Notes: generated from the letters alone by a model not told the origin. Shown: positions 51,001 through 62,375, numbered from the stretch's first letter. The stretch is 64,000 nt of DNA from Antitrichia curtipendula (GCA_951230915.1 OX579636.1:39993912-40057911), one strand, 5' to 3'. Numbers and translations: made by a program.

Positions 51001-52062
51001 AATGCGGCGGATATTTGCATATCTTGCATTGTAGAAATGAATCTTTCGGAGGGATCGTGCCAACATGAAATGGAGCGGGTGTATAACTACACCACTCAGT
51101 CTCATTCCGCTTCAAGGACCGCTTTAAGTAATCGCATTCGGAGTTGTCACATACAAGATGGCCTACACAGGAAGATTTTCTAAACTTCAGGCCATCTTGG
51201 TTGTTGATATTGGACGTCATGGTACGACACCATGCATGTCCATCGTATCGTTTATCCATGCCCTGTAAGTTCCCAGCAGTGGATGATGAAGATGAAACAT
51301 GAAGAGAAGGCAACTCGAATAGTATATCTCCATCAAAATCTGCGGGAAGGTATTGCACCTTCTAATGGATGACTGAGTCGTAGTCTAACGAAGCAATTTC
51401 GTTTCTAGATCCACGAATCGCTGCTAGCTTCCGTAGGCATCCAACGATGCTAATTGCGGGTGTACTACTCGGATAAGTTGGCGGCCGAGAGTGACTGGAC
51501 ACAACAGGACTATTAGACGAAGTTCGATATATACCAGATGGTGTCTTCAAGACATCATCAGAGACTCTACTAGGAAGTGTTGCTTGAAGACCTAACTGGC
51601 CAAGAGACTCTCCCTCGGACTCACTAGATATATCTATGACCGGGTCAAGAGGTTCTTGCTTTATACAGACAAGTTGAACAGGAGTATCAGCAATCGGAAT
51701 ATGATTGCGGTCAATAGTTTCTTCAATATCATGGTGGGAATCAGGCATGTTCACAGTAGAGTATTCAAACTGGCGAGCTAAAATCTCAGTGGAAGCTACT
51801 CTCACTTCAGACATCAAACCGTAAGCTCGATAGTGCCCTCGATAAAGGTGCCAGACATGACCATCCTCAACCACTATTTTTGGTATATAGAGAGACTCTT
51901 TCAAGAAGCCAGAATCAGACATAACCTCTTCCTCAACATAGATACTGGATTGGACAAAACCAAAGCGAACATGAAGAAGATTGAAGACACTACAACACAT
52001 CCATCATCTCGAAGCGGAAGTACTAGTGGTATCTCGTGGCCATCCGCTCGAAGGGAGGCCAT
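48061..52062 (-). pseudogene. MULE-type transposase with zinc finger and SWIM domain, broken
   Basis: The probable start is the ATG at 52062 (MASLRADGHE). The first junction, near 51950-52000, is unresolved. Then come an acidic linker, a Cys/His-rich region (51230-50880: KSSCVGHLVCDNSECDY, CKICKYPPHC, then RACIHLGNHVHHV) of the WRKY-GCM1/FLYWCH-like zinc type common in MULE transposases, and a DDE-like core (about 50510-50200: IMFDHVKRVKDWT, FMADSAQANWNAV, ERTCLLHW). After one intron (49904-49468) a basic region and a SWIM finger follow (CTCPDF ... YVNCKHLYYLF, ~48300-48190). The stop is at 48061. Lesions: TAG at 51362-51364, a frameshift at about 50815-50845, TGA at 49935-49937 and TGA at 48469-48471. 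The reading is otherwise continuous, so inactivation looks fairly recent. The protein would excise and insert the surrounding element. Confidence 0.8.
49589..49775. repeat. Two GC-rich palindromes in the transposase intron
   Basis: 49589-49606 is a perfect 18-bp palindrome (CCCCTCGGCGCCGAGGGG) with outer arms ccaag/cttgg. 49750-49775 has 11-bp arms (ggctcccctcg / cgaggagagcc, one mismatch) around a 4-5-bp loop. Both lie in the intron at 49468-49904. Confidence 0.85.
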
Positions 52063-53465
52063 TGTCCCAGAAAATGAGCACAACAATAACAGGAACAGTA
52101 TCACAAAAAAACATTGACCTCAATGAAAGATTGAACTAAGGGATTGAACAAAACACACTACATGGATATATGAATGACATCCAATTGAAATTCAAATCCC
52201 AGAGAGTAATGCGGCATCATTACTTTCCTTCAATACAAAATACTGACAGTAATCCCGTAATTAATGTACCTTAAACCGGCAATCAAATCGTTATTTATAT
52301 TGTTAAGAGATGCGTCATTGCTTACAACATTTGGATAATTGTCGCAGCAAGGGTGATTTAGCTTTAGATTGTAATAACTATTGAAGAATAAGCCGTATGA
52401 AATTGAAAGTTTTACTGGAGATGGATCCCTTCAGTATAATCATATCCCTCATTATTCAAAAAATTACAAAATACATTCTTATATTTAAAAGTCAATTTAG
52501 CTAATTTGTCACATTCCGGCTTTAAGGGTATTAGTACTGTGTGACCAACACATTAAGTGATCTAGACCTGAAATTTCTATGGTCTATTCCCACACTAGGA
52601 AGGCATGTTCCTACCAAGTGGAATTTAGAAGTATTTTATGTTATGTCTTCCACCTTTGTGAAAATAGAGCTCCCTTGCGTGCGCACTTTTGAACATACAA
52701 TACGGTTCCAAGTTCATTCTTATAGTGAAATCCCTACACCATAAAGTTATTCCAAATGGCTTATTCTTAGAATCTTTGAAAATTATGTTTCCAATCCTTT
52801 ACAAATTAAAACGTCCAAGTATCTATTTTCTGTCGATTCTGCACTTTTCTATATCTCCTATTTAGAATTTTTTCTCATGCTATTCCTTCCTAGGGCACCG
52901 TCTTCTTATCATAGTATACATTGTCCATATTATAAATATTATTATGAAAATGATATTCTATTTTATAGTACTCCCAAAAAAAGTCTGTAAACTGCCAAAG
53001 TGGAACAGAAATAGCAAGTCATTCCTGCAATCACCCAGAGAATACCTGTAAGTCTGGCTACCTAACTATTGAATGTGACAAGGTTGAAGCCTATAATAAA
53101 TTCTCTTTGATAATGTATCTAATTTTTTGGTGGCGCAATGAGATATGGACAATCATGTTATTGTTGCAATCTCATATCCAAGGTACTACAGTCTACAAGT
53201 AATTTGAGAGAGCATTTATGGGTACACATTAGGTAAACCAATAAGAGTCGTTTCTGTTAATCTGCTATCATATGTATGAATTTCTATATTGAATTAGACA
53301 TTTACATGTGCTTGCGAAAATCAATGTTCTCATCGAAACGGACATTACGTCTACAACATCAAGGCATTAGTCATAGTGCAACAACTATAGCAACCACTCA
53401 ATGTCTCAAACGTTAAGCCCTCCTAGAGGATTCAAAATACCGTCGTGTGTCCATAATGATAAGTG
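52063..53465. other. Divergent intergenic region inside the 15 kb element
   Basis: Lies between the leftward transposase and the rightward genes, so it should hold both promoters. 52530-52740 is similar to 1200-1400 (both contain tggtctattcccacact/a and gcacttttgaaca), so an older repeat is present inside the element. No gene is supported, though further 5' exons of the small gene downstream cannot be excluded. Confidence 0.5.
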
Positions 53466-54196
53466 ATGGACGGTGAAGCTCACATTCCATTCCATCTTGC
53501 TCAGTGTTATTCCGGATTATGTAGTGTTAGTCTTATGCTTACGCCAGACGGTCTAACCGATGGTGGTTCTGTGCATAGCTTTAGGAAGAAGAGGAAGAGT
53601 AGAAAACTCCTATACTCTTCAAGGAAGGAATTGCAGCGGTCAAGGAATAGAGGTTCTAAGGTTGATCTACTTTCTAAGTCGCTACCAATTGGAGACTCCA
53701 CACACATTCAAATTCAAGAACGTGAACAAGCTGGCGTTCTCACAGACGGGAGTGAAGTGAAGGTAACGCACATTGTGGAGAAGCCGCCGAAGTATTCTAC
53801 CTTGGAAGCAACGCCGTACAATTCAGTAAGTAAATCTCTCTGTGCACAACCTATGCAATTCTATTTCCTTTGTTTATGATGAATTCTGGATTTGAACTAT
53901 ATGGTCCGCAGATAACGCGAAGCCAATGTTATCTCGATGTACCTTTGAATCATGGACTGATTATACTCAAGGTAATCAATTAACACCCAGGCATTCTAAA
54001 AATCTATAAAATCTAATCCATGATTTATTCTGTTCAGTTTAACGTATAAGCATTACTCAAATAATATTGTTCACAGCCTGGGATATATAATAATTCCATT
54101 TACCATATTTCACTAGAGACCTTACAAACTGGGACCGTATCGGACGGTCCAATATCATCTTCACTAGACCCGCTCGTGTGCTGTTGGGAATCATAA
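53466..54196 (+). CDS. Small unrecognised cargo gene with a basic, nuclear-localisation-like region
   Basis: Three exons join in frame: 53466-53825, 53912-53971 and 54077-54196 (179 residues), with donors gtaagt and gtaatc and acceptors ccgcag and cacag. Residues ~38-65 are strongly basic (FRKKRKSRK, then RKELQRSRNR), suggesting nuclear import or DNA binding. The last exon reads PGIYNNSIYHISLETLQTG, followed by a Ser-rich end. I do not recognise a family. It lies head-to-head with the transposase and 286 bp upstream of the ParB-methyltransferase gene in the same direction, and unlike both neighbours it has no stop or frameshift. It may be an accessory protein of the element, or the visible part of a larger gene with missed 5' exons. 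That all three exons keep frame is the main support. Confidence 0.45.
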
Positions 54197-54482
54197 ATGC
54201 AGTGGTTCAAATATGGTCCACGTCGTATATTTACGGTTCAGGGTGCAGATGACCTTACGGGATTTTGGGTTTAGGGTTAAGGATCTCAATATAACTCACC
54301 ACAGAGAGTGACGCTGGTTTGCCAAGCCCCGCAAGACGGCACCGCCGCGAATACACTCTTGTGCGCAACTTTGAATTACTCCATGCCGGTAGACTGTGCT
54401 TAGATAGGGTTTTGATTTCGAATGCACAGTTGATTGTTTGAGTACTTACCTAATTCGTGTTTCGTTGCACAAGCTCGGAGAA
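54197..54482 (+). promoter_or_regulatory. Probable promoter/leader of the ParB-methyltransferase gene
   Basis: The 286 bp between the small gene and the next ATG contain a telo-box-like gggtttagggttaa (about 54267-54280), a motif often found in promoters of plant growth-related genes. No clear TATA box was seen. Confidence 0.35.
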
Positions 54483-54821
54483 ATGGCGAGGAGACCAGCT
54501 ACGAGAAGTGCAGCAATGGGGCTGCAGGGAAACGACGGAGATGGAAGCGGAAGCAACGACAACGCAGTTGAAGAAGTGGTGGCTGACGTCGCGGCCTCTG
54601 CAGCAGCTCCAGCCACTGAGGTATCTTTCCAAAACCCTTATTTCCAAATGTTGTGTCGTGACCGGAATTTTAGGCGCCGATTTGAAGAGGACAGTGGCTT
54701 GTACATGATCAGTAATTGGAACTTGGGGTCGGTAGACAGATTGAGAAAATAAATTTACCTTATCGTGGCGGCCCCCGGGCGCCAAGCAGAATTCGGATCA
54801 GCTGTGGCTTTGTAGCCTCAG

Positions 54822-57010
54822 CCCTCGGCGCCGAGGGAAAAATCCACGCCCTAGTATTTAATCCAATGAACCCTGGATTCGAACACCGCTTGACTTCGTT
54901 ACTCCAGCGTATCAGTTCATTGCGATTCAAACTTTTTTTTTGCTTCAGCGCCTAGGGGTTTGGTCTTCCAATTCCACTTCTCATTTCAGCAGTCACGACT
55001 AATTCCAACTACTTATTGATTTCAGAAATGCATTTGAGTTGGTCGGGGAAAGTAAACAGGGTATCAAAGCATCCGGAGGAGGTCCCTTGACGACATTTGA
55101 GGGTCTCGGAGGGCAAGGATAGAAAAATTTAATAGGCGATTTTCTACTGTTATGTTACAGTTAGTTTCTAGATAGGCAGCTCGTAGAGGAATTGTTCATA
55201 TCAATTGAAACATGTCCGCCCCTTCCCATCGGCGCCGAGGGGAGGATCTCGGCCTACAGGTTTGACGTCCTATTTCTTAAGAATCTGATTATCGGAGAAC
55301 TAGAAATAACAATCTGCACCCTATAAACTCAGATTATGCTAATTCTGTCCCAAATGAAATGTGACTTTATATTGCGGTACGGAACCGTATTTGTTTGTAT
55401 ATTTTTTTGAACGCAAGTAAGAGTTTCTCCCTGGTTCAAAAGGCTATATGTGAAACAGTAAGTGCCGAGGGATGTTGACGACTTCAATGGTTGCAAATTG
55501 TAAGACGCTTAGATTGTCGTGCCCCGCATTGTCGTGCCTCGCATTCCCGTGCATCGCGGTGTCGGTCCAAGAATTCCCAGATCAAAAAGTAACAGAACCT
55601 AGTTGCCCTCGGCGCCGAGGGCAAGAGAATGGCAGATCGTCTTGATCTTCTCGTGTCGCCAGCACCTCATGACCAAATTTGGAGAGCGAACTTTTTCGTA
55701 AAAATTTTTAAATGGTCAGCCTCTGAGGTTCTCATCGGCGCCGAGGGTATGTCCAGTGTCTTGCCCGTTTGATCTGTTTTGGAAAGTCGCAGCTTTGTGT
55801 CTGTCGTAATGCTTGTGGACATTACTTAGTGACATGTAGAATATCTCGGGTTTTTGAGGTTTCTTCTTTCTTAAGCTATATGTTCAGGAACATTCCTCGC
55901 TTACTCCTCAGTTTGCTCATTGTGAACACCATCTTATCAGATATTTCGTTGTAGTTAATCTCGGGTCAGGACGTATATGTATCCATCGGCGCCGAGGGTA
56001 GGGGTGGGATGACATGGGGTTAATACAATACATTAATATTAGTTTAACATCTTCTACAATCTATACTAGCTAATTCTCCACCTTCTAATATCCTCGGTGT
56101 TGAAGTTGAACTCCATATTTGTTATTTTAGTCAATAGAGGACTACTGGTCTCGTACCCTCGGCGCCGAGGGTATGTGTGTTGTGAGTTCGTTCTAATCGT
56201 AGAACTATGGTAGGTCTTACAAGGGCATATGTAATTTCATTCATGAGTTCGCACTTCTTATATGATCTTGAAATTCACGAAATACATTCATCTACTTGGA
56301 GATTAGGAACGTATTATCATACTGATTTAAGCAATTGAGTAAGTCGTAATCTGTGTAGTAATTCACTTAGGTTTGACATGCAGTTCATGAATTAATGTTT
56401 TCTCTTATTTGAATTTAGCAATGCCATTCTGGAAATTCGTGTTGTTGCATTGTCCTTCCTGGGTATGAGAATAAAGGTAATTTGTCTATGCTTAATCTGC
56501 ACCTATCCATTTGAATTTATCTCGGAACGTTATGGTGATGTAGTAGCTTGAAAGAAACTTCCTGCCCTGTGTTTAACATAATGAGCTCCCGAACTTGGGG
56601 AAGGGATTTCTGTCCCATGTTATCATTATAGCATATTCGGTACTGGCTAGCAGTTATTTCGACAAGTTCAATTTCGGGAATCCTTCTCTATGATTAGATA
56701 TTGATCTGCAGAGTTCTTCTTAGTGCAGCCCTCGGCGCCGAGGGTACTATTGTGGACATGAGGTCTTGACTGAATACTAACGGGATGAGCTGAATCTGTT
56801 TAATTGGATGTGTGTTATAATTCGAATGATTCTCCAGTTCACCTCCATAGTTCTTGTGGTGACTGACTAATTTCATTTTGTAAGCAAATTCTGGTTTTCC
56901 TGGCTAGATACTATTGTTTGGAAGTTGTAAATATTGCTTGGTTTTTTGTTTCAATTTCGTTGACCTCTATCTGTGGGGCTCTGCTCCAGGGTTTCCCTCC
57001 GCGCCGAGGG
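54822..57010. repeat. Cluster of eight GC-rich palindromes in the first intron of the ParB-methyltransferase gene
   Basis: Core CCCTCGGCGCCGAGGG or one-base variants at 54822-54837, 55225-55242 (catcgg variant), 55603-55624 (perfect over 22 bp), 55733-55747 (catcgg), 55983-55998 (catcgg), 56154-56173 (perfect over 20 bp), 56729-56744 and 56995-57010 (one mismatch). Spacing is irregular (about 130-570 bp), and the DNA between copies is unrelated and AT-rich. All lie in the unusually long 2.47 kb intron 54621-57089; the other introns of this gene are 84-249 bp. Confidence 0.92.
55513..55557 (+). repeat. 15-bp tandem repeat, three units
   Basis: Units attgtcgtgccccgc, attgtcgtgcctcgc and attcccgtgcatcgc follow head to tail in intron 1 of the ParB-methyltransferase gene, between two palindromes. 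Confidence 0.85.
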
Positions 57011-60000
57011 TAGTTGTTGGGCCGTCCAATTTGGTATCCTCTCATTCCTATACTTCACTTTATCATTGCATTTTCTGTTTTCTATTCAGGTGGAGGCTTG
57101 TTTAGAACAAATGGAGACTCAATCTATTTTAGAGCGTGTCACCTCTGGAGGTGGAGTTCCGGAGGGAAACTCAATTGACCAAGACATGGAGGAGACTGGA
57201 GAGGAGTACAAATCCGAGGACGCGTTTAGGAGAGCACAGAAAGTCAACTCCGTTGCGTCCATTGCCGAATTGAGATTAAAACCTCATTCCATATCTCGGC
57301 TAAGGATCCCATTGTGCCGTCTTGCTCCAATGCCAATGGTTAGGCCTGCGCTTCAGTGTGATCTCACGAAATTGGAGTAGGAGTTCGTGCACAGCTATAG
57401 AGATGGATCGTGCGTTTTTTATGTGTCAGTTACTAACGAGCAGGGTGAGACTGAGCAGGTGTGTGATGCAGAAAAAGAAGCATGGGGACCATTGTGGAAT
57501 GAAGAAAACGAGATCTTCAACTCCCACCTCAATGCAACTCCAGGATTGCATCATTTTCAGAACTCCAAGTTCTTCGTCTGTGATGGTAACCATAGACTGC
57601 TATCATGGACTTCTTATATTAAGAAGCACCATGGCCTCGACAGAGATTGGCATATTTCTGTCGATTCCATAGTTCTTGAGACGAAGGGAAAGATCGGTGA
57701 TGTCATGCACGCCATGCACGACATCAACAAGTAAGTTCATAATTTCATTGTATATTTTTTTGGTTGTCCTCTGTTATTATTTAGGTACAATTTAACGACT
57801 TCATTTTATATTGCAGGCATACAAAAAATTCATTCATCAAGACTAGCCTTGTTCACACGTTGTATCGTGTTCGCAAGTACGGACTGTTGCCATTGGAGAA
57901 GTTCTCTGAGCACTTAAGTGACACCGAGATGACCCAGTGCCAAACAAATCTTCGAAAGAGTTGGTACTCGATGTCGGTTGAAGTCTTCACTTCATTTATC
58001 TTCCGGGTAAGTAGAGTCATTCAACATAAGTTTTTTTTTGTTTTTCTATTGTATTTTGCTCAAAGCATTCTATATCGGAATTAACTTATGGTTATGTTGT
58101 TTCCAGTACGAGATAGTGGCAGCATCTGATGTTGCTGTTAGGCTCTACAAGGAAGAAACACCGGAGGAGGATCAGTCAGAGGAGGGCGTCTTGGCTGCTA
58201 TGAAATTAGGTACAAAGGAAAAGACATCGAAATTGATTCAGAAGTTGGGGAAGTTAACAGCCGTTGCCCATCCCAATCTTGGAAACGAATGGCTTCAAGA
58301 GGTATGATGACATTGCCTACAATCACATTTTTATGTTCTTCTCTTATCATATACTCCCTCTAACTCCATGTAACTTGTGCTTCAGATTGAGCGTCATTGG
58401 AGCTCCAACATCACTCCGGAGATGACCTTGGAGAAGTTGCAGCTGATTGCAACTTGCAACGTTAGCCGGGAACAAAAGGTGAAGTGGTTGCGTTGGTGGA
58501 ATTCATCCATTCAAACCAGAGAAGCAAGGCGCTTTCCATTGAAGCCAGTAGGAGAGACTGAGTTAAGGTCCTTCTTGGCGAAGGCCTGCTGGTATGCAGG
58601 GGTAAGTACTTCCCTTTCATTTTTTCTATTATTTAATCATATCATTGTCGTATTATGTAGTGCATGACGTTGTGAAATGCTGATTGCAATGGAATCTTGC
58701 ATTGTTTGCATATGTCTAATTACCTCATATAATTGCACAGATTGAAGAGGTGGGAATTGAAATGTTCGATAACATTGTGAAGAAGGACCAGCTCACGTTG
58801 TCAATGGACTCTCTCCAGGAGCCTGACAACTTTGCAGATTATATTGAGGCATGGAGAATTCGAGTCTAGGACCATGCATTCTTGACTCAGTTCCGAGGAC
58901 ACGATGTCTTCAGAAAGTCGGATGACTTTAGAAAACACAAAGGCTCCGATCTTGTTGTCAAACGTGCAGTTTACCGGTACGACTTCCATTTCGTGTTGTC
59001 ACTGCGGTATGCTTATTTAGACTTGTCAATTTCTGACCTTGAGGCAATATTCCTTCTCACTTTCTATGCTTTGTACAGGTATTTTAAATATGAGCTGCTA
59101 CCAAAGGGAGCAATCGCAAAGCGTGACCTACCTCCTTTTCTTGGAACGTGGCTAGATGTCTCTTCCAAGCACTGCATGTTTTCACCGGCGCAGTTGCGTT
59201 GGTGGACGAGTTCACACCTCAAATCCGGTGCATGGTATTTAGATTGTCCACCGGAGTTCACGCCACTGCCTGAAGAGCACATCAAGCAGGCGATCAACTC
59301 TCATGAGGTCATCGCAGAATTTGATGAGTTTGCCGACCTTGATGATGATGCGAAGGCCAAAGCTATTAAGCGGAGAGAGGAGTCTGACAAGAAGATTGCA
59401 TTGAAGAACTTGGAGGCGATGGACAAGGCCAAAGAGAAGATCACCAGGAAAGCACAAAAACTTGTTGAGACAGAGAATGCACCAACAGCGGAGAAGACCA
59501 AGGGGAAGAAGGCAAGGGAGCAAATTCCGCCTTCATCATCAAAAGATGAGGGCTCCCAGCACCAGCGTTCTGTCTCGCGTGGCACCAAGCGTGATGCTCA
59601 ATATGCTTCCTTCAGCGAAGAGGGAATGCAGCATGGGCCATCAGCTGTGGAATATCTCAATGACTCAGAGATTTCCATCTCTGAGTTCATTGTCAATTAC
59701 TCTCTTGCAGATGTAATTGCTGATCCTCTGCCCAAGGTGTATAGTGACATCCTAGATTTCATTGATAAGGTTAGCAGTTATACATGCCTTTCACCTTTTT
59801 TTTGTGATTTGGTTCTTGAGCTTTATTACTTTGTTTTGAGCTTCAGTCGTCTGACCTTTAAAAATTTGTTGCAGCACAAAGGGGACAAGCAGCGCTTCTT
59901 CAAAGGAGCCAGAAGTGATAAACCGCGGATTGACCTAATTATTGCAGACATGCCAGAGGGTTTGCCGGTCCCAAATTTGTCGATGCTTGCAACCAGCGTT

Positions 60001-61852
60001 CCAAAGTGGAATATGGACACACCTTCTTGGTTAGAGGCAATTTTTGAGTTTGCGAATGGTCATCTACAGGATGATGGAGCTCTAATCCTTATTTATCCCT
60101 TGAGGGCCATTACGAAGGCTACTATTTTGAAGTATGGTAGTACATACTCTTTTGAGAAGATGAAGGACTGGTGGGGAATGAATTGGTTACATCTAGCCTT
60201 GCCTGTTTCTACTTCAAGAACAGTATATTCATTATGCATTTCGATTTCAAACTCAGTTATTTCCTATTATTGTTTTTGGGTGAAGTCAATTTCCTTAATA
60301 GTTCAATTTTGGCATTGTCAGTTCTACCGCAATGTACTTTATGTTTCCCGTTATTTTTGAATTGTATGCCTCTACATATTTCAGTCTATAATGATTTTTA
60401 GAATAAGCTTGTAGTTTATGTCTATGCATTTGTGATGGACTGATTCTCTCACTATCTCATCATTCTTGCAGACACAACGCTTTGGCATTATGTTGTTGTT
60501 GAGGAACTTGCCTGGAGTTGGTCCTTCTAAATTCAAATTTCAACCATGCCCAAGGCTGAAGGAATTAGGGATAGATGTAGCTGTTGATGATGTTCTTCAG
60601 AATTTCACAAAGAAGGAGACTTTGACCATGGACAACAAGTTCAACCCTTGGAGAGGGGCCCGAGAGAAGGATCCCCGATTCCTTCAGATGTTGATAGAGG
60701 CATCAACACTTCCCAATGACATTGTTATCGACTGCACTGCTGCAACAGGTCATTCCAGTTGCCTTTACAATCTAATTTTTGTAATCTAGATTTTCATATT
60801 CTCTTTTATTCTTTATGAATGCTCTAGTAACTGAATTTTTTCTGTTCTTGGGATTAGGAGCCTCCATCCACGCTTGTAGGATCCTCAGCAGGCACATTGT
60901 TGCACTTGAAGAAGATAAGGCAATCTTCGATGCAATTTTGGCCCCAATGATTTGCTCAGTTCCAGATGTTTCAACATCAGCTGCAACAGTCATACTGGGT
61001 TCTGACGATGAAGACGTAGTGGAAGTTGAAGTCCCACACATCGTGAAGAAATCCCGTTTCAGTAAGTAAGTCTATCCAAGCTTGCATTTTCTTTCCCAAT
61101 TGATATGTGTAGTTCTAATCCATTGTTTATGTTTCCTTTACCTTTATGATACATGTTTGTTTCATCAAAAATGTGATATTCAATCCATTTCTAATAATCT
61201 GTTTTTTTTTTGGCAGCATGACCTCTAATGCGGCAACTCATCGTCCCTTCTTCACTTTACCTGGATTTTTCCCAAGCCCAGAGAAGTCCTTTGTGTTGCC
61301 ATCGTATGTAGAGGCTTTACCTTCGACATTTGTCTCTCAGAGACATTTTCCTATACGGAAGAAGTCTAAAATTGTAGACCCTAAAGTTCTGCAGTTTGTA
61401 GATGAGACAGCCCTAGAGGCAGAGGAGGAGACTTCATCCACTGATAGTAGTGACCACTCTCACTCTAGGTGACTCTATTTCTAATTGCTATGCAGTTGTT
61501 TGATTTTATTTCATTGTTTATTATATGTTGTTTTCTGTCCTTCCATGATAAGTATCTCCTAAATCCAAATCAACGACAAATGATTATATGTTGAATTTCA
61601 TATCACTTGGAAGTACTAAAATTTAAAAATTAAACCTGAATTTTGATTTAGAATAGAAACTGCATTTTATAAGCTATATTGCACTAGTTGGACCAAAATT
61701 TGGAAGGCATCATTTTTATGGATGAAATTCACATCATCAATTAACAACAATAAGTACCTAGATATTACTACAATGGTGATTTATTTGAAATCAAATGAGG
61801 TTGATCTATTCAGATTTAGATTTTTAAAATCAATTTTAGTACCTACATACTA

Positions 61853-61943
61853 ACATGGACCTATTCCCGTGGATTTTTAGATGGAATTGTATGCTCACAG
61901 GATGACAGGCTCACGGTCACACGCTCACAGATTAGCAATTCTG
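61853..61943 (-). repeat. Internal second copy of the right terminal repeat
   Basis: The reverse complement reads agaattgctaatctgtgagc, then gtgtgaccgtgagcctg, and later gggaataggtcc. This parallels the outer end (agggttgctattttgtgagc, then gtgcgagca, later tattaccatggtcc). It has the same orientation as the outer right end and lies ~615 bp inside it. Confidence 0.7.
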
Positions 61944-62087
61944 CCCTCGGCATCGAGGAGAACCCTTTAGCACCGAGGGAGCCCCTCGGGGCCGAGGAGA
62001 GCTTCCCAACGCCCAAAAAAGTAAACAAACACTGATAAACACATCATTTCCCCCGTCCTTGGGAACTCCCCTCGGCCCCGAGGGGAG
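61944..62087. repeat. Variant GC palindromes near the right end
   Basis: 61944-61958 (ccctcggcatcgagg), 61982-61998 (cccctcggggccgagga) and 62066-62087 (10-bp arms ctcccctcgg / ccgaggggag, with further cttggg/ccccaag pairing outside). The last shares its outer cttgg/ccaag pairing with the palindrome at 49589, near the other end. Confidence 0.85.
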
Positions 62088-62169
62088 ACCCCAAGCAAAA
62101 GAAATTTTTTTTAAAAAAATTAAAAAAAATTAAAAAAAAATAAAACAAAAAAAATAAAATAAAATAAAA

Positions 62170-62190
62170 AATATATATATATATATATAT
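62170..62190. repeat. TA microsatellite after A-rich tract
   Basis: A run of at least 10 TA units directly follows about 60 bp of aaaaat/aaaataaaa sequence. Confidence 0.9.
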
Positions 62191-62375
62191 TTATTCTTGT
62201 TTGCTTGAGGGCTGCCCTCGGGGGATGGGAGCCAAGCAACAAAATAAAAGTGATTATAAAAATTTTAATTTAAATAAAACAAATTTATTCGATTTTAAAT
62301 AAATTCTAATTAATCACCACTTTTTTTCTTCAAATCTAAAAATGTCTAATAAATAGTACATCAAGGTTGTTCAAA

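Larger units (their letters stand above)
54483..61472 (+). pseudogene. ParB-like / N4-N6 DNA-methyltransferase-like fusion protein, broken by two stops
   Basis: Eleven exons join in frame: 54483-54620, 57090-57730, 57817-58006, 58107-58301, 58386-58601, 58741-58976, 59079-59769, 59875-60222, 60472-60748, 60858-61065 and 61217-61472. Conceptual length is 1131 codons. Only two lesions are seen: TAG at 57378-57380 and TAG at 58867-58869. Order of parts: acidic N-terminus; ParB/sulfiredoxin-like domain with FFVCDGNHRLLSW (nt ~57567-57605); helical region; charged coiled-coil linker (59300-59560); methyltransferase-like module. In the last, RIDLIIADMPEGLP stands where motif IV (DPPY/SPPW) is expected, then DDGALILIYP; further on DIVIDCTAATG and ASIHAC, then HIVALEED, resemble the SAM-binding FxGxG segment. 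Motif IV before motif I is the permuted (beta-class) order. ADMP lacks the aromatic residue, so catalysis is uncertain. The C-terminal tail is Ser/Asp-rich. Confidence 0.72.
61473..62375. other. Right non-coding arm of the 15 kb element
   Basis: AT-rich DNA after the methyltransferase gene. It holds an extra internal copy of the terminal repeat (61853-61943), several GC palindromes (61944-62087), a long A/T homopolymer-like stretch and a TA microsatellite (62101-62190), and ccctcggggg at 62216-62225. No gene. Confidence 0.65.

Noticed and set aside
54822..57010. CRISPR array
   Set aside because: Repeats are perfect palindromes at irregular 130-570 bp spacing inside a plant intron, with no cas genes.
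57378..58869. TAG read as glutamine (altered genetic code)
   Set aside because: Host genes in the window use TAG and TGA as ordinary stops, for example TAG at the end of the CtpA-like gene; mutation is simpler.
54483..61472. Bacterial or phage contamination (ParB-methyltransferase)
   Set aside because: Ten introns with GT-AG borders and consistent phases, and a neighbouring plant-type MULE transposase, show it is eukaryotic nuclear DNA.
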